Below, piece by piece: positions 43,937 to 56,185 of a stretch of 64,000 nt of DNA; position 1 is the stretch's first letter, and each line of letters begins with the position of its first letter. Source of the stretch: Elephas maximus indicus (taxonomy: Eukaryota > Chordata > Mammalia > Proboscidea > Elephantidae); NCBI RefSeq assembly GCF_024166365.1, contig NC_064846.1, forward strand, positions 33,625,866 to 33,689,865, given 5' to 3'. A model generated the notes under the pieces. That model was not told the DNA's origin and ran no database searches. It saw only the letters and a program-made list of their open reading frames with translations. Both the position numbers and the translations under genes were made by a program.

Positions 43937-45150
43937 TGTTGTTGTTAGGTGTCAAGTCGAAGGCACCTATATATACATACACATATATATATATGTATAT
44001 ATACATACACATACACATATTTATACATACATATATAATATTGTTGTTGTTGTTAGCTGCCATCAAGTTCATTCCGACTCATAGCAACTCTATGTACAAC
44101 AGAATGAAACACTGCCCCATTCTGCACCATCCTCACGATCGTTGTTATGCTTGAGCCCATTGTTGCAGTCACTGTGTCAATCCATCTCATTGAGGGTATT
44201 CCTCTTTTTTGCTGACCCTATACTTTACCAGGCATGATGTCCTGCTCTAAGGCAGATCCCTCCTGATAACATGTTTGAAGTATGTGAAATGAAGTCTCGT
44301 CATCTTCGCTTCTAAGGAGCATTCGGGCTGTACTCTATCCAAGACAGCTTTGTTTGTTCTTTTGGCAGTCAATGGTATAGACAGTATTCTTCACCAACAC
44401 CACAAATCAAAGGCATCAATTCTTCTTTGGTCTTCCTTGTTCATTGTCTAGCTTTCACATACCTATGAGGTGATTGAAAACACCATGGCTTGGGTCAGAT
44501 GCACCTTAGTCCTTAAAGTGACATCATTGCTTTTTAACACTTTGAAGAGATCTTTTGCAGCAGATTTGCCCAATGCAATGGGTCATTTGATTTCTTGACT
44601 GTTCTTCCATCATTGTTGATTATGGATCCAAGTAAAATGAAATTCTTAGCAACTTCAATCTTTTCTCTGTTTATCATAATGTAGCTTATTTGTCCAGTTG
44701 TGAGGATTTTTGTTTTCTTTATGTTGAGGTGTAATCCATACTGAAGGCCGTGGTCTTTGATCTTCATTAGTAAGTGCTTCAGGTCCTTTTCACTTTCAGC
44801 AAGCAAGGTTGTGTCATCTGCATAATGCAGGTTGTTAATGAGTCTTCCTCCAATCCCGATGCCCCGTTCTTCTTCACATAGTCCGGCTTCTCAGATTATT
44901 TGCTCAGCATACAGATTGAATAAGTATGGTGAAAGAACACAACCCTGACACATACCTTTCTTGGTTTAAACCAATCAGTATCCCCTTGTTCTGTCCAAAC
45001 AACTGCCTCTTGATCTATGTAAAGGTTCCTCATGAGCACATTTAAGTGTTCTGGAATTCCCATTCTTCACAAAGTTATCTATAATTTGTTATGATCCACA
45101 CAGTCGAATGCCTTTGCGTAGTCAATAAAACACAGGTAAACATCCTTCTG

Positions 45151-45579
45151 CTACTCTCTGTTTTCAGCCAGGATGCATCTGACATCAAGGATGATATCCC
45201 TGTTTCCACGTCCTCTTCTGAAACCAGCCTGAATTTCTGGCAGTTCCCTGTCAATATACTGCTGCAACCATTTTTGAATGATCTTCAGCAAAATTTTGCT
45301 TGCATGTGATATTAATGATATTATTCTATAATTTCCAAATTCTGTTGGATCACCTTTCTTGGGAATAGGCATAAATATGGATCTCTTCCAGTCAGTTGGC
45401 CAGGAAGCTGTCTTCCATATTTCTTGGCATAGATGAGTGAGCATCTCTGGCGCTGCATCCGCTTGTTGAAACATCTCAATTGATATTCCATCAATTCCTG
45501 GAGCCTTGTTTTTCGCCAATGCCTTCAGAGCAGCTTGGACTTCTTCCTTCAGTACCATCGGTTCCTGATCACATGCCAC
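45151..45579 (-). pseudogene. RTE reverse transcriptase N-terminal part
   Basis: A 142-codon piece in the same frame as the upstream endonuclease: PGIDGISIEMFQ (residues 24-35), MPIPKKGDPTEFGNYRIISLI and GFRRGRGNRDII, i.e. the region before the first catalytic Asp. The palm with its DD box falls in broken sequence further left (about 44,810-45,150). Confidence 0.85.
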
Positions 45580-46029
45580 CTCTTGAAATGGTTGAGCATT
45601 GACTAATTCTTTTTGATGTAATGACTCTACTTATTCCTTCCATCTTCTTTTGAAGCTTCCTGCATTGTTTAATATTTCCCCCATAGAATCCTTCACTATT
45701 GCAACTTGAGGCTTGAATTTTTTCTTCAGTTCTTTCAGCTTGAGAAACTCTGAGCGTGTTCTTCCCTTTTGGTTTTCTATCTCCAGCTCTTTATACATGT
45801 CATTATAATACTTTTATTTTTCTCCTTGAGCTGCCCTTTGAAATCTTCTGTTCAGTTCTTTTACTTCATCATTTTTTTCTTTTGCTTTAGCTGTTTAATG
45901 TTCATCAGCAAGTTCCAGAGTCACCTTCGACATCCATCTTGGTCTTTTCTTTCTTTCCTGTCTTTTCAATGACCTCTTGCTTTCTTCATGGATGATGTCC
46001 TTGATGTCATTCCACAACTCATCTGGTCT

Positions 46030-47058
46030 TCAGTCACTAGTGTTCAATGAGTCAAATCTATTCTTCAAACGGTCTCTAAATTCAGGTGGGACATACTCAA
46101 GATCATATTTTGGCTCTCGTGGACTCACTCTGATTTTTTTCAGTTTCAGCTTGAACTTGCATAGGAGCAATTGATGGTCTGTTTCACAGTGGGCCTCTGG
46201 CCTTGTTCTGACTGATGATATTGAGCTTTTCCATCGTCTCTTTCCACAGATGTAGTCGATTTGATTTCTGTGTGTTCCATCTGGTGAGGTCCATGTGTAC
46301 AGTTGCCGTTTATGTTGGTGAAAGAAGGTATTTGCAACGAAGAAGTCATTGGTCTTACAAAATTCTATCATTCGATCTCCAGCATTGTTTCTATCACCAA
46401 GGCCATATTTTCCAACTACGGGTCCTTCTTCTTTGTTTCCAACTTTCGCATTCCAATCACCAGTAATTATCAATGCATCCTGATTGCACGTTCTGTCAGT
46501 TTCAGACTGCAGCATTTGATAAAATTATTCAATTTCTTCATCTTTGGCCTTAGTGATTGGTGCACAAATTTGAAAAATAGTCGTATTAACTGGTCTTCCT
46601 TGTAGGTGTATGGATATTATCCTATCATTGACAGAGTTGTATTTCAGGATAGATCTTGAAATGTTCTTTTTGATGATGAATGCAACACCATTCCTCTTCA
46701 ATTTGTCATTCCCAGCATAGTAGACTATTTGATTGTCTGATTCAAAATGGCCAATACCCATCCATTTCCCCTCACTAGCGCCTAGGATATTGGTGTTTAT
46801 GCATTCCATTTTATTTTTGATGATTTCTATTTTTCCTAGATTCATATTTTGTACGTTCCAGGTTCCAATTATTAATGGATGTCTGCAACTGTTTCTTCTC
46901 ATTTTGAGACATGCCACATCAGCCAATGAAGGTCCCAAAAGCTTTACTCCATCCACGTCATTAAGGTCGACTCTACTTTGAGGAGGCAGCTCTTCCCCAG
47001 TCATCTTTTGAGTGCCTTCCAACCTGGGGGGCTCATCTTCCAGCACTATATCAGACAA
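46030..47058 (-). pseudogene. RTE AP-like endonuclease domain, one stop-broken frame
   Basis: Two in-frame pieces separated by a stop near 46,520. The first piece (177 codons) holds IIGTWNVQNM at residues 63-72, the start of the exonuclease-endonuclease-phosphatase fold. The second (161 codons) holds GDWNAK at residues 19-24 (metal-binding Asp/Asn motif) and SPDGTHRNQIDYI at 77-89 (the C-terminal Asp/His-type motif region). The domain nicks target DNA to start target-primed reverse transcription. It is inactive here because of the stop. Confidence 0.87.
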
Positions 47059-47290
47059 TGTTCTGCTGATATTCGTAAGGTTTTCAGTGGCTAATTCTTT
47101 TCAGAGGCAGACTGCTGGGTCCTTCTTCCTAGTTTGTCTTAGTCTGGAAGCTCAGCTGAAACCTCTCCTACATGGATGACCCTGCTTGTGTCTGAATACT
47201 GGTGGTATAGCTTCCAGCATCACAGCAACACACAAGCCCCCACAGTACGACAAACTGACAGACACGTGGGGGGCCATTCTAATAGATATG

Positions 47291-47454
47291 TAAAAAACCA
47301 AACCCGTTGTGGTCGAGTCGATTCTGACTCATAGAAACCATGTAGGACAGGGTAGAACTGCCCCATTACGGTTTCCAAGGAGCATCTGGTGGATTCAAAC
47401 TGCCGATCTTTTGGTTAGCAGCTGTAGGTCTTAACCACTATGCCACCAGGGTTT
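47291..47454 (-). mobile_element. AfroSINE, short variant
   Basis: Antisense: CCAAACCCGTTGTGGTCGAGTCGATTC..CACTATGCCACCAGGGTTT. It lies between the 5' end of RTE copy G and the old L1. Confidence 0.93.
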
Positions 47455-50400
47455 ACAATAGATGTTTAGTGATAGCTTATTGTTTTAATTTATATTTATC
47501 TAAAGAACAATTATGTTGAACATATTTTCACATATGTATTTTCTATCTGTATAACTTCTTTGATGGGCCACTTGTTCAAATCTTTTGCCCATTTTTAAAT
47601 TAGGTTCCTTGTTTTCTTATTTCTGAGTTTTAAGGGTTCTTTGTACAACCTGGATACAAGTCCTTTATCGGATATACTATTTGCAATTTTTTTTCCCAAT
47701 GTGGAGCTTGTCTTTCCATTACCTTGACAGCGTTTCCACAGAAAAAAAATTTAATTTTCGTGAAGCTCAACTTGTCAATTTTTTTTCTTTCATGGTTTGT
47801 GCTTTTACTGCTGCATCTAAAGCTCATCACCAAACCCGGGATAACACAGATTTTTTTTCTGTAGGGTTTTATAAGTATGTATTTTACATTTAGATATATA
47901 TGATTCATTTCGAGTTAATTTTTGTGTAAGATGTAAGGTCTGTGTCCAAGTTCTTTTTTTTTTATGTAGACATTCAGTTGTCCTTGCACAATTTAGTTGT
48001 ATGTGTCTCTGTTGGGTCTCTAACCTGTTCATTGATCAATACGTCTATTGTTTCAGCAATAAATATCACACTGTCTTAATTATTGTTGCTTTATAATAAT
48101 TCTTGAAATTGGGTAACATAAGTCCTCCACCTTTGGTTTTCTTTTTCGGTGTTGCCTTGACTATTCTAGTTCCTGTGTCCTGTAAATTTTAGAATCAGTT
48201 TGTCGATACCAAAGTAAAAAAAGTTTGCTGGAATTTTGATTGAGATTACCTTGAATCTATAAACAAATTGGGAATAACTGACATCTGAATAACATGGAAA
48301 CTTCCAAGCCATAAGCACAGAATGTCTCTCATTTATTTACAACTTCTTTGATTTCTTTCATCAATGTTTTGTCATTTTTTGATACACAGCCATATATACT
48401 TTGGATTTTTATACATAAACATATAATTAATTTTTGGTCCTATTTTTTTTATTGTAAATAGTACTTTTAAAATTTCAAAATTTCAGTCAATCATTGTGTA
48501 GAGAAAGCAATTAAATTTTGTAAATTGATCTTGTATCCTGGAACCTTGCTTTACTTATTTGTCATAGGTTTTCATTTTTGATTTAGGGTTCTCTGGGAAG
48601 TCTGCATACACAAATCATGTCATCTCCAAATAAAGATAATTTTATTTCTTCCTATCCAATCTGTAAATATTTTCTGTTCTTGTCTTAGTGCACTAGCTAG
48701 CACTTCCAGTACAATATAGAATAGGAATGGTTAGAGACAACATCCTTGCTGTATTAGGTGGAAAATGTTCAGTACCATTAAGTACAATGCTATCTGTAGG
48801 TTTTTCATACATTCCCTTTATTAGGTTAAAAGGGAATATATACATATATATATATTTGCAGTCTTTATCATGAATGGGTTTGGAATATTGATGAATCATT
48901 TTTATGCATCTACTGAAATGATCATTTGTTTGTTCTTATTCATTTTAACATGTCGAATTGCATTGATTTATTTATGCTTGTTGAACTAGCCTTGCATTAC
49001 TGGAATGAACCTCACTCCAATGTGATGTATTATCCCTTTCAGACATTGCTCAACTTGATTTGCTAATATATTTTTTAAGATTTTTGCATCTATGTTCATG
49101 AGAGATATTGGTAGATTTCTGTGATGTCTTTGTGTGGTTTTGGTATTAGGGTAATTCTGGCCATGTAAAATAATTTGAGAAGGGTTTCCTCTTTTTTTTT
49201 TGTTTTCTGAGATTGTGTACATTTTTTAAAAATTATTTCTTCCTTAAATATTTTGTAGAATTTAACAGTGAAACCACCTGCTTTTTTTTTTTTTTTGAAG
49301 GTTTTGGATTATAAATTTATTCCTTTAGTAGATAGAGATCTATTCATATTATCTTTTTCTAACTGAATGAGTTTTGTTAGTTTGTGCCTTTCAAGGAATT
49401 GATCCATTTCTTCTAAGTTATCAAATTTATGGTCATATAGTTGTTCATAGTATTCCTTTGTTATATTTTTAATGTTTATGGGATCTGAAGTAGTGACCTT
49501 CCTTCATTCCTGATACTGACAATTTGTGTCTCCTTTCTTTCATTCTTGGTTAGACTGCCTAGGAGTTTATCAATTTTATTGATCTTTTCAAAGAACCTAG
49601 TTTTGGTTTTGTTGATTTCTCTATTTTCCTCTTTTCAATGTCATTGATTTCTGCTCTCATATTTATTATTTTCTTTCTTCTGCTTGCTTTAAGTTTCCAA
49701 ACGTGAAAGCTTAGGGTGTTAATTGTATATCTTTAGAAAAATGTATACATGCTTTTAATGTTATAAATTTTCCTCTAAGCATTGCTCTAGTTGAGTCCCA
49801 TAAATTTTGATATCGTATATTTTCATTTAGTTCAAAATATTTTTAAATTTGTCTTTAGACTTTTTCTTTGACCTATGAGCTATTTGGAAGTGTGTTGTTT
49901 AATTTCTGAATATTTGAAAATTTTCTAGCAATTTTTCTATTGTTGACTTCTAGTTTAATTCTATTGTAGTCTGAAAACAAACTTTATATGATTTTTCTTC
50001 TTTTAAAAATTTTAAGGTGTGTTTTATGTCCCAAAGTGCGACTGTCTTGGTTAAAGCTCTATGTGAGTTTAAGCAGAACGTGTATCCTGCTTTTATTGGA
50101 TGGAGTAGCCTATACATGTTGATTAGATCAAGCTGATTAACTGTGTAGCTCAGGTCATCTATACCCTTACTGATTTTCTGCCTACTTTATCAACTGCTGA
50201 CAGAGTTTTTGAAATCCGCAACTATAATAGTGGATTTATCTGTTTCTCTTTTCAGTTATATCAGTTTTTGCCTCACATATTTGGAAGGTCTGTTTTGACC
50301 TGCATACACACTTAGTATTGTTTGCCTTCTTGGAGAACCGGCCACTTTATGATTTTTGAATTATCACTTTTGAAGGAAGATTTTGCTGGATATATATTCT

Positions 50401-50886
50401 AGGTTGATGTTTATTATTATTATTACCCTTATTCCCCTCTAGGTAAAGTGTTTTATTTATCTAGTTTCTTTCAATATTTTGCTCTTTGGTTTTCTGTAGT
50501 TTGAATGTGACATGCCTAGGTGTAGTTCTTTTTGTTTGTTTTGTTTTTTGTTTTTATCCTGCTTTGTGTTCTCTGAGTTTTCACAACCTGTGGTTTGGTG
50601 TCTGTCATTAATGTCTGAAAATTCTCAGCCATTATTATGTCAAGTATTTCCTTTGCTGTGTTCTCTTTTTCTTCACTTTTTGGTATTCCAATTAGGTGTA
50701 TGTTATACCCATAAGTCTTGGATTTTTTTTCATTCTTTATTCACTTTGCATTTCAATTAAGGAAGTTTCCATTGACGTAATTTCAAATTAATTAATTCAT
50801 TCCTCAGTCTTGTCCAGTGTTCTGATGAACCCATCAAAGGCATTCTTCATTTCCATTACTGTGTTTTTGATTTCTAGTGTTTCCTT

Positions 50887-51096
50887 TTAACTCCTTCTTA
50901 TACTTTTCATCTCTCTGTTTACAATACCCATCTGCTCTTGAATGCTGTCTACTTTTTCCGTTAGAGCCCCTAACATATTTATCATAGTTATTTTAAACTC
51001 CTTGTCAGATAATTTCAACATTTGTGTCATACCTGAGTCTGGTTCTGATGATTGTTTTGTCTCTTCAGAATGTATTTTTTTCTTGCCTTTTGACAT
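50887..51096 (-). pseudogene. Old L1 ORF1 fragment
   Basis: A 69-codon open piece. MTQMLKLSDKEFK (residues 23-35) and the coiled-coil-like INMLGALTEKVDSIQEQMG (39-57) are the typical order of the older mammalian L1 ORF1 N-terminal half. ORF1 encodes the RNA-binding chaperone of the L1 particle. Decayed. Confidence 0.8.
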
Positions 51097-51208
51097 GCCT
51101 GATAATTTTTTTTTAATAGAAAGCCAGAAATATTATATTGGGTAATAGGAACTGAGGTAAATAGTTCTTTAGTATGAGGGTTTATTTTAACCTGACTAGA
51201 AGATTTGC

Positions 51209-51240
51209 CAGAATTGACTTGATGGCAACTAATAACAACA
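51209..51240 (+). mobile_element. AfroSINE/RTE 3' tail fragment
   Basis: CCAGAATTGACTTGATGGCAACTAATAACAACA is a SINE/RTE-type 3' end of about 32 bases with nothing upstream. Confidence 0.6.
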
Positions 51241-52260
51241 GAAGATTGACTGTGTTTAATGTTTTCTGTAGCTGTAAGTTACATAGGCTTCGAATCGAAC
51301 TAGTCTACTCGTTTCTCTCTCTCCTCTTGGTGTTGGGGACTTCCCTTTGTACTCCTCCTCTGAGAAAGCCTATATCGTGAACCTCTTTCAGCTGTAATCC
51401 ATTGTTATATTGGAAGCACCTTGACGTGGTACCAGTTTATCGGGAAGGGGGAATGTTCTATAACCTTCTGATTAAGTCTCAGTTTTTTTTTAGTGGCTCT
51501 CTGTCTCACAAGTGTTTCTTTCTCTCCTCCAGGAATATAGCTCTCTTTCCTTCTGTCCCTACTCCCTTCCTTGGTTGCAGGGCTCCCATTCTATTTTCTT
51601 GAATCCCTGCCACTTGTTGATTTTATATATATGTTTTTTCCTTAGGTTAGACAGGAAGGCTGAAGCTGGGAGAGAATTTCCTTCCCTCAAGGAGAATAAG
51701 GTTTCAGAATTGTCCTGTGGTGAATTCCTTCTCCATGGAAACTAGGCCTTTGTTAGAGAGGAGAGTCTGGTGTGGCTCAAGATGGTTACTCTTTCTCTTC
51801 CCCAGCCAGGACCATGAGGGAATCTTTCTCATATCCTCACTCTGAAAACCTGGTGGATTTCTGGACTGAAAGCTCCCACAAGTGTGGGGGCCCTTATATG
51901 ACTGCAGTCCCAGGAATTTCTCACTCTCAGCCTTCAGACATTTGTAAAAATAATCATTTAAGTGTCCCTATTTATTACAACTTATAGATTCCAGTGGCTT
52001 CTGTTCCAGGTAAGCAAACGTACGGAGCAGTGTTTCTCTGGCTATGCCTGTCTTTCTAGATTTTGGGGTGATGACTTGTTCTACAATCTCATTTCTCTGA
52101 TGGGTCCAGGAATACTTGATTTTCGGTTTGTCCAGCTATTTGTTGTTACAGTGATGAGAGTGATAAGTTTCAAGCTTGTTATATATAGACCCGAATCTGA
52201 AATTTGAAGCTTGCCTTTTTTTTGCACAAAATTGCAGCCTCAACCTCTCTACCTACTTCT

Positions 52261-52936
52261 GCTGTCTTTGAGTAAGTCTTACCATGTCTGTATTTCTAGA
52301 ATCAATTTATGTCCATAATAATATGATGGAAGATAGACCCAGTGTCTGGTGGTACACTACTTGGCTCATTAACTGTAAGTACATCATTTTATTTTCATTA
52401 GCCAGGTCAGGTTAAGAATGGGTAGAATCCTAAGCAAATCATATTTTACCCCAATGAATATATGCTTTTTTAATAATTATTATAAATAGCCACGCCTGGG
52501 GAAATAAAGTGGGAAACATATATGTATTCTCTGGGAAGGTTGCAGGAAATTATATGAGTGGACATAACAGTAGTCACTGAGCTTCACTCAAAGACTAGGG
52601 TGATTGGCCAGCCTGGGGTAGGTAAGCTTTCAGGACAAGATTAGTCCCTCTATGTTACATAGTTTCAACTTTTGTGGGCTTATGAATTCCTCTTGAAAAT
52701 CTGATCAAAGGTAAGGACCTACTTTCCAGAAACATGTGCATTCCTGCAACACTTTGTAGACAAATCCCCGTTCTCTAGATAGAATCTTCTTTGGGATTTT
52801 GATTATCTGAAGAACCCATAATAACCCATGATATCCTTAGTCCACTTAGCTGCCCTGTAGGGCAGCCCCCTGTTTTTCTTCAGCCTCCACTGCCCAGGGA
52901 CCTCAGATTCCCTTATCAGAGAACTTCTCTTTAGAT
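52261..52936. other. No gene recognised
   Basis: Apparently single-copy sequence. Confidence 0.35.
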
Positions 52937-53129
52937 TGGGGGTCCACAAACTCTGACTTTTCACCTTTTTGGTAAATAAAGTTTTATTGAATTACTGCTA
53001 CATCCATTCATTGACACATTGTCTATGGCTGCTTTTGCACTACAACAGCACAGTTGCAAAATTGAGGCAAACCCAAAACAATTTACTATCTGGCCCTTTA
53101 CAGAAAAAGTATGCTGACCTCTATTTTAG
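52937..53129 (+). mobile_element. Non-autonomous hAT-type DNA transposon relic
   Basis: GGGGGTCCACAAACTCTG, TGGTAAATAAAGTTTTATTGAATTACTGC, TTGTCTATGGCTGCTTTTGCACTACAAC and ATTTACTATCTGGCCCTTTACAGAAAAAGTATGCTGACCTC are in the order of a common mammalian MER element, and its two ends form recognisable inverted repeats. Confidence 0.8.
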
Positions 53130-54119
53130 ATGGAAAAGTCTAGGACAGTACAACTGATAAAAATATTAACTGTTAAAAGAATTACCTTGCCTGAGGATAC
53201 TTACATTTTGGCAGGAATTGAAATGCTTTTCGATGTAGGTGATTGCATCTTAAAGATGGATTTATGTTTCAATGAGCAAATGCCTGAAATCAATTAGGAG
53301 TTTCTAACTCAGATTACTTATATGTGTGGTTAGCCTTGATAGTAAGCAGAAAAAGCTTTAACTTAACTGGCAATTCCTGTAATTCAATAATTCATAGCCA
53401 ACACCAAATCGGCTCATGCCAGACTTCATGGTAAATTTTATCTTTTGGTCTTATGATAGGCTTCCCTTCTTTCCCCCCTCAGCCAGTGATCTCAAAAGGC
53501 AGCTTTTTGGTATCAGCTTTCCAGAAAAAGAGGGGTTGCATCTGACTCAGGGTCTCAATACGGGTGCTCACCAACACAAATACTAGTCTTCTAGTGCTCC
53601 TTGCTTAGGGGACCAGAGTAAGCAGTTTAAACAGCTTTTCCTGCAAACATTAATGTTTAGTGGGCCAACAGAGGAACAAACATAGAGTTCACAGAATGGC
53701 ATTTCTCTTCAGTTTAATATTTACACAAAGTACTCATTGGTTTGGAAGGCCACAGAAGCCAGTTGTGCTAATATCTACATAGAGGCCCTACCAGGGAAGA
53801 GCATCTGACAGTGAATGTTTTGAATGCAGGGCCTAGCAGGCCAGCCAAAGGCACTGCACATTCAGGCTTATATCTCTATGTGTTTTCTTCAAGGTTCCAG
53901 ACCAGTTCCACTCAGGATTGGTTCTTACATAGGGAGATGAATGTAAAGACACCTTAAGGTTCTTCTTTTGCTTTTTGCATCCCTTTTTTAGCTTCTCCTA
54001 TTTGCTACTTCTGACTCCCAATACACCCTACCCATATTTTGTTTATTTCCTGTGAACCTACTGTTTTCTGTTTGCCTGGCATTTTCCCACATATCTTATT
54101 CCTGTTTGCATGGAGATAG
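53130..54119. other. No gene or clear repeat recognised
   Basis: Apparently single-copy sequence. Confidence 0.35.
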
Positions 54120-54365
54120 CATACTGTGCTAGAAAGAAATAGATGTTGGGATCAGAGAGGACTGAGCTCAGTTTTGCAGCATACTAGCTGGTGTGACCTT
54201 AGGCAAGCCATTTTACCTTGATGAGTATCAGTTTCTTTATCTGTAAAGTGGAAATAAAAATAGTATCTATCTCATAAGGTTATTAAGAGGATTATTTGAG
54301 ATGATGTATATAAAACACTTATCATGGTACTTCACACATTGTAGGCACTTAGTAACATCATTTCT
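54120..54365 (+). mobile_element. MIR, near full length
   Basis: TACTAGCTGGTGTGACCTTAGGCAAGCC, TTATCTGTAAAGTGGAAATAAAAATAG, TCATAAGGTTATTAAGAGGATTATTTGAG and TTGTAGGCACTTAGTAACATC follow MIR order. Confidence 0.88.
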
Positions 54366-54639
54366 CTTCTCTTTTGCCTCATTCTTCTCAATGTAGCCTC
54401 TTGATTTTTGCGGCTTACTTGGTCACTGATTCATCTTTGTCCTGGACCTTGTGTTTCACAGATGTTCTTCCTCTCTGGGGTCACAGTCCTGCTGTCCCTT
54501 GTTCTTTGATCCCATGGAGCCCACCAACTGACCTTAATTTGGGTGGCTTAGCATAAATGCTCAGGATTTGGAAAACCTTTACTCAATTACACTTCCTTCA
54601 GTCATTTAGAAGTGTGGCAGAATCATTATACGGTAATTT

Positions 54640-55413
54640 TATTTTATTTTTTAATGTTTTGTTGTGTTTGGGTGAAAGTTTACAGAGCAAATTCGTTTCC
54701 CATTCAACAATTTATACACATTTTGTTTTGTAACATTAGTTGTAATCCCCTCAATGTGAGAGCACTCTACCCACTTTCTCCCTGGGTTCCCCAGTTCTGT
54801 TCACCTATCTTTCATGCTCCTTCCTGCCTTCTGAACTTTGTTTTTGGGCAAATGCTGCCCTTTTGGTCTTGTGTGGTTGATAGTTCTGAGAAGCACGTTC
54901 CTCACGGCGTTATTATTCACTTTATAGGTCTGTCCGTTGTTTGGATGAAAGGTCATCTCTGCAAGCGGGTTCAGTTCCAGGTTTGAAGAGTGTCTAAGGG
55001 CCATAGTCTCGGGAGTTCCACCAGTTTCTATCAGACCAGTAAGCCTAGTCTTTATGAATTCGAATTTTGTTCTACACTTTATCCCACTCTGTCCAGGACC
55101 TTCTATTGTGATTCCGATCAGAACAGATGGTAGTGGTAGCCAGGCACCATCTAGTTCTTCTGGTCTCAGGCTAGTGGAGCCTGTGGTTTGTGTGGGTCAT
55201 TAATCCTTTGGACTAATTGTTTCCTTAGGACTTTGGTTTTCTTCACTCTTCTTTGCTCCAGACGGGAAGAGACCAATAGTTGTATCTTAGATGGCCACTC
55301 GAAAGCTTTTAAGATCCCATTTGCTACTCACCAAAGTAGGATGTAGAACATTATCTTTATAGACTGTGTTATGCTGATTGACCTAGATGTCTCCGAGACT
55401 ATGGTCCTAATGG
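54640..55413 (-). mobile_element. L1 3'-end fragment
   Basis: Antisense L1 3'-UTR of the same type as 7,077-7,918: GTGAAAGTTTACAGAGCAAATTCG, GGCACCATCTAGTTCTTCTGGTCTCAGG, GCTTTTAAGATCCC. 5'-truncated at about 55,413. Small frames inside are UTR artefacts. Confidence 0.88.
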
Positions 55414-56078
55414 TGATTTGCACATTAATGGTGCTGGTTTTATTTAGCTATGACAGAAAAGAATGTGTAAACAATAACATCTGCATGAATATGCATGTTG
55501 CTTAATGACACCATTATTTAATTTGCTCCTTTGCCAAGATTCACCTCTCAGATGGTGCTAGGAGGCCCCCAGGATTTACACAAAAATTACAAAATACTCA
55601 ATCTTTCCTTGCCAACTCACGTAGTCTTTAAGATTTGTTACGGCATATAGTGTGAAACCTGTGAGAAATGGAATTCGAAGGGACTGCCTTGCTTTTCTGG
55701 GTCTTGCAAGTTTTCCACCTTTGACAGGGTAGAGTTTTACCACTTTTCAATTGCTTGTTTTAGTGGAAAATATTTTAGTTTTCCTTCTTTGAAAGGTTTC
55801 CACCTTATACAGGTTCCACCTTTGACAAGTTTTAGTGTACAAACAACATAGCTACCTCACATTGATTCAGATTCTCCTTTTAAGTAAAAAATTGAAGAGA
55901 TAAACTATTCCAAACATCGTGTCCTGGAAATCAGAAACATCTATAAACTAGCCTTGTGTTACAGGTCTGTGTTAACTCCTCTCTCCATAATTCTTGTCCT
56001 TCTCTCTGCCCTTTCCTTCACATATACTATTGACCTACGCTCCAGTTTTCACTTTCCTTTCTTACACTCCTTAACTAT
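55414..56078. other. No gene; possible old DNA transposon
   Basis: A repeated motif TTCCACCTTTGACAGG / TTCCACCTTATACAGG / TTCCACCTTTGACAAG occurs between 55,717 and 55,835, which may be part of an old Tigger-like relic. Not firmly identified. Confidence 0.3.
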
Positions 56079-56185
56079 GTTAGATTGAATGATTGATCAT
56101 AATTCTTCATCCATTTATATTGGTATTATATATTTACACCCTTGCAATGGCTGCATGGTAGGCATAATATACATCTCTGCCTCTT
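56079..56185 (+). mobile_element. MLT1-like LTR, 5' part
   Basis: TGTTAGATTGAATGATTGATC to GGTAGGCATAATATACATCTCTGCCTCTT. It is interrupted at 56,185 by the full-length L1 and continues at 63,784 (GATGTTGGGTTTGGCC). Confidence 0.68.

Larger units (their letters stand above)
44038..47270 (-). mobile_element. Near full-length RTE/BovB-type LINE (copy G)
   Basis: Antisense, about 3.23 kb. The 3' end (TTGTTGTTGTTGTTAGCTGCC) is at left and the 5' end (CAAACTGACAGACACGTGGG) at right. Sense order: short leader, N-terminal region, AP-like endonuclease (47,058-46,030), linker (about 45,950-45,600), reverse transcriptase (about 45,580-44,530), short tail. The endonuclease and first part of the reverse transcriptase stay in one reading frame with isolated stops. 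The later part is shifted. The best template in the window for the family's layout. Confidence 0.94.
47455..52260 (-). mobile_element. Old L1 (L1M-like), nearly complete but decayed
   Basis: Antisense L1 with ORF2 C-terminal sequence from about 47,500 (TTTGCCCATTTTTAAATTAGG), reverse transcriptase to about 49,600, endonuclease to about 50,330, ORF1 at about 50,350-51,110, and a putative 5' region to about 52,260. It is far more diverged than the L1 at 56,186-63,769 and carries many stops. The right boundary is uncertain. A SINE-like 3' tail lies at 51,209-51,240. Confidence 0.82.

Noticed and set aside
43872..44154. Open frames rich in Tyr/Ile and Thr/His across the TA tract
   Set aside because: Microsatellite translation.
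44038..47270. BovB-like LINE as evidence for a ruminant genome
   Set aside because: RTE/BovB elements occur in several lineages. The abundant AfroSINEs and matching tails point to an afrotherian instead.
55717..55835. Repeated TTCCACCTTTGACAGG motif as a regulatory array
   Set aside because: Only three imperfect copies, likely part of an old DNA transposon. Evidence too weak to call.
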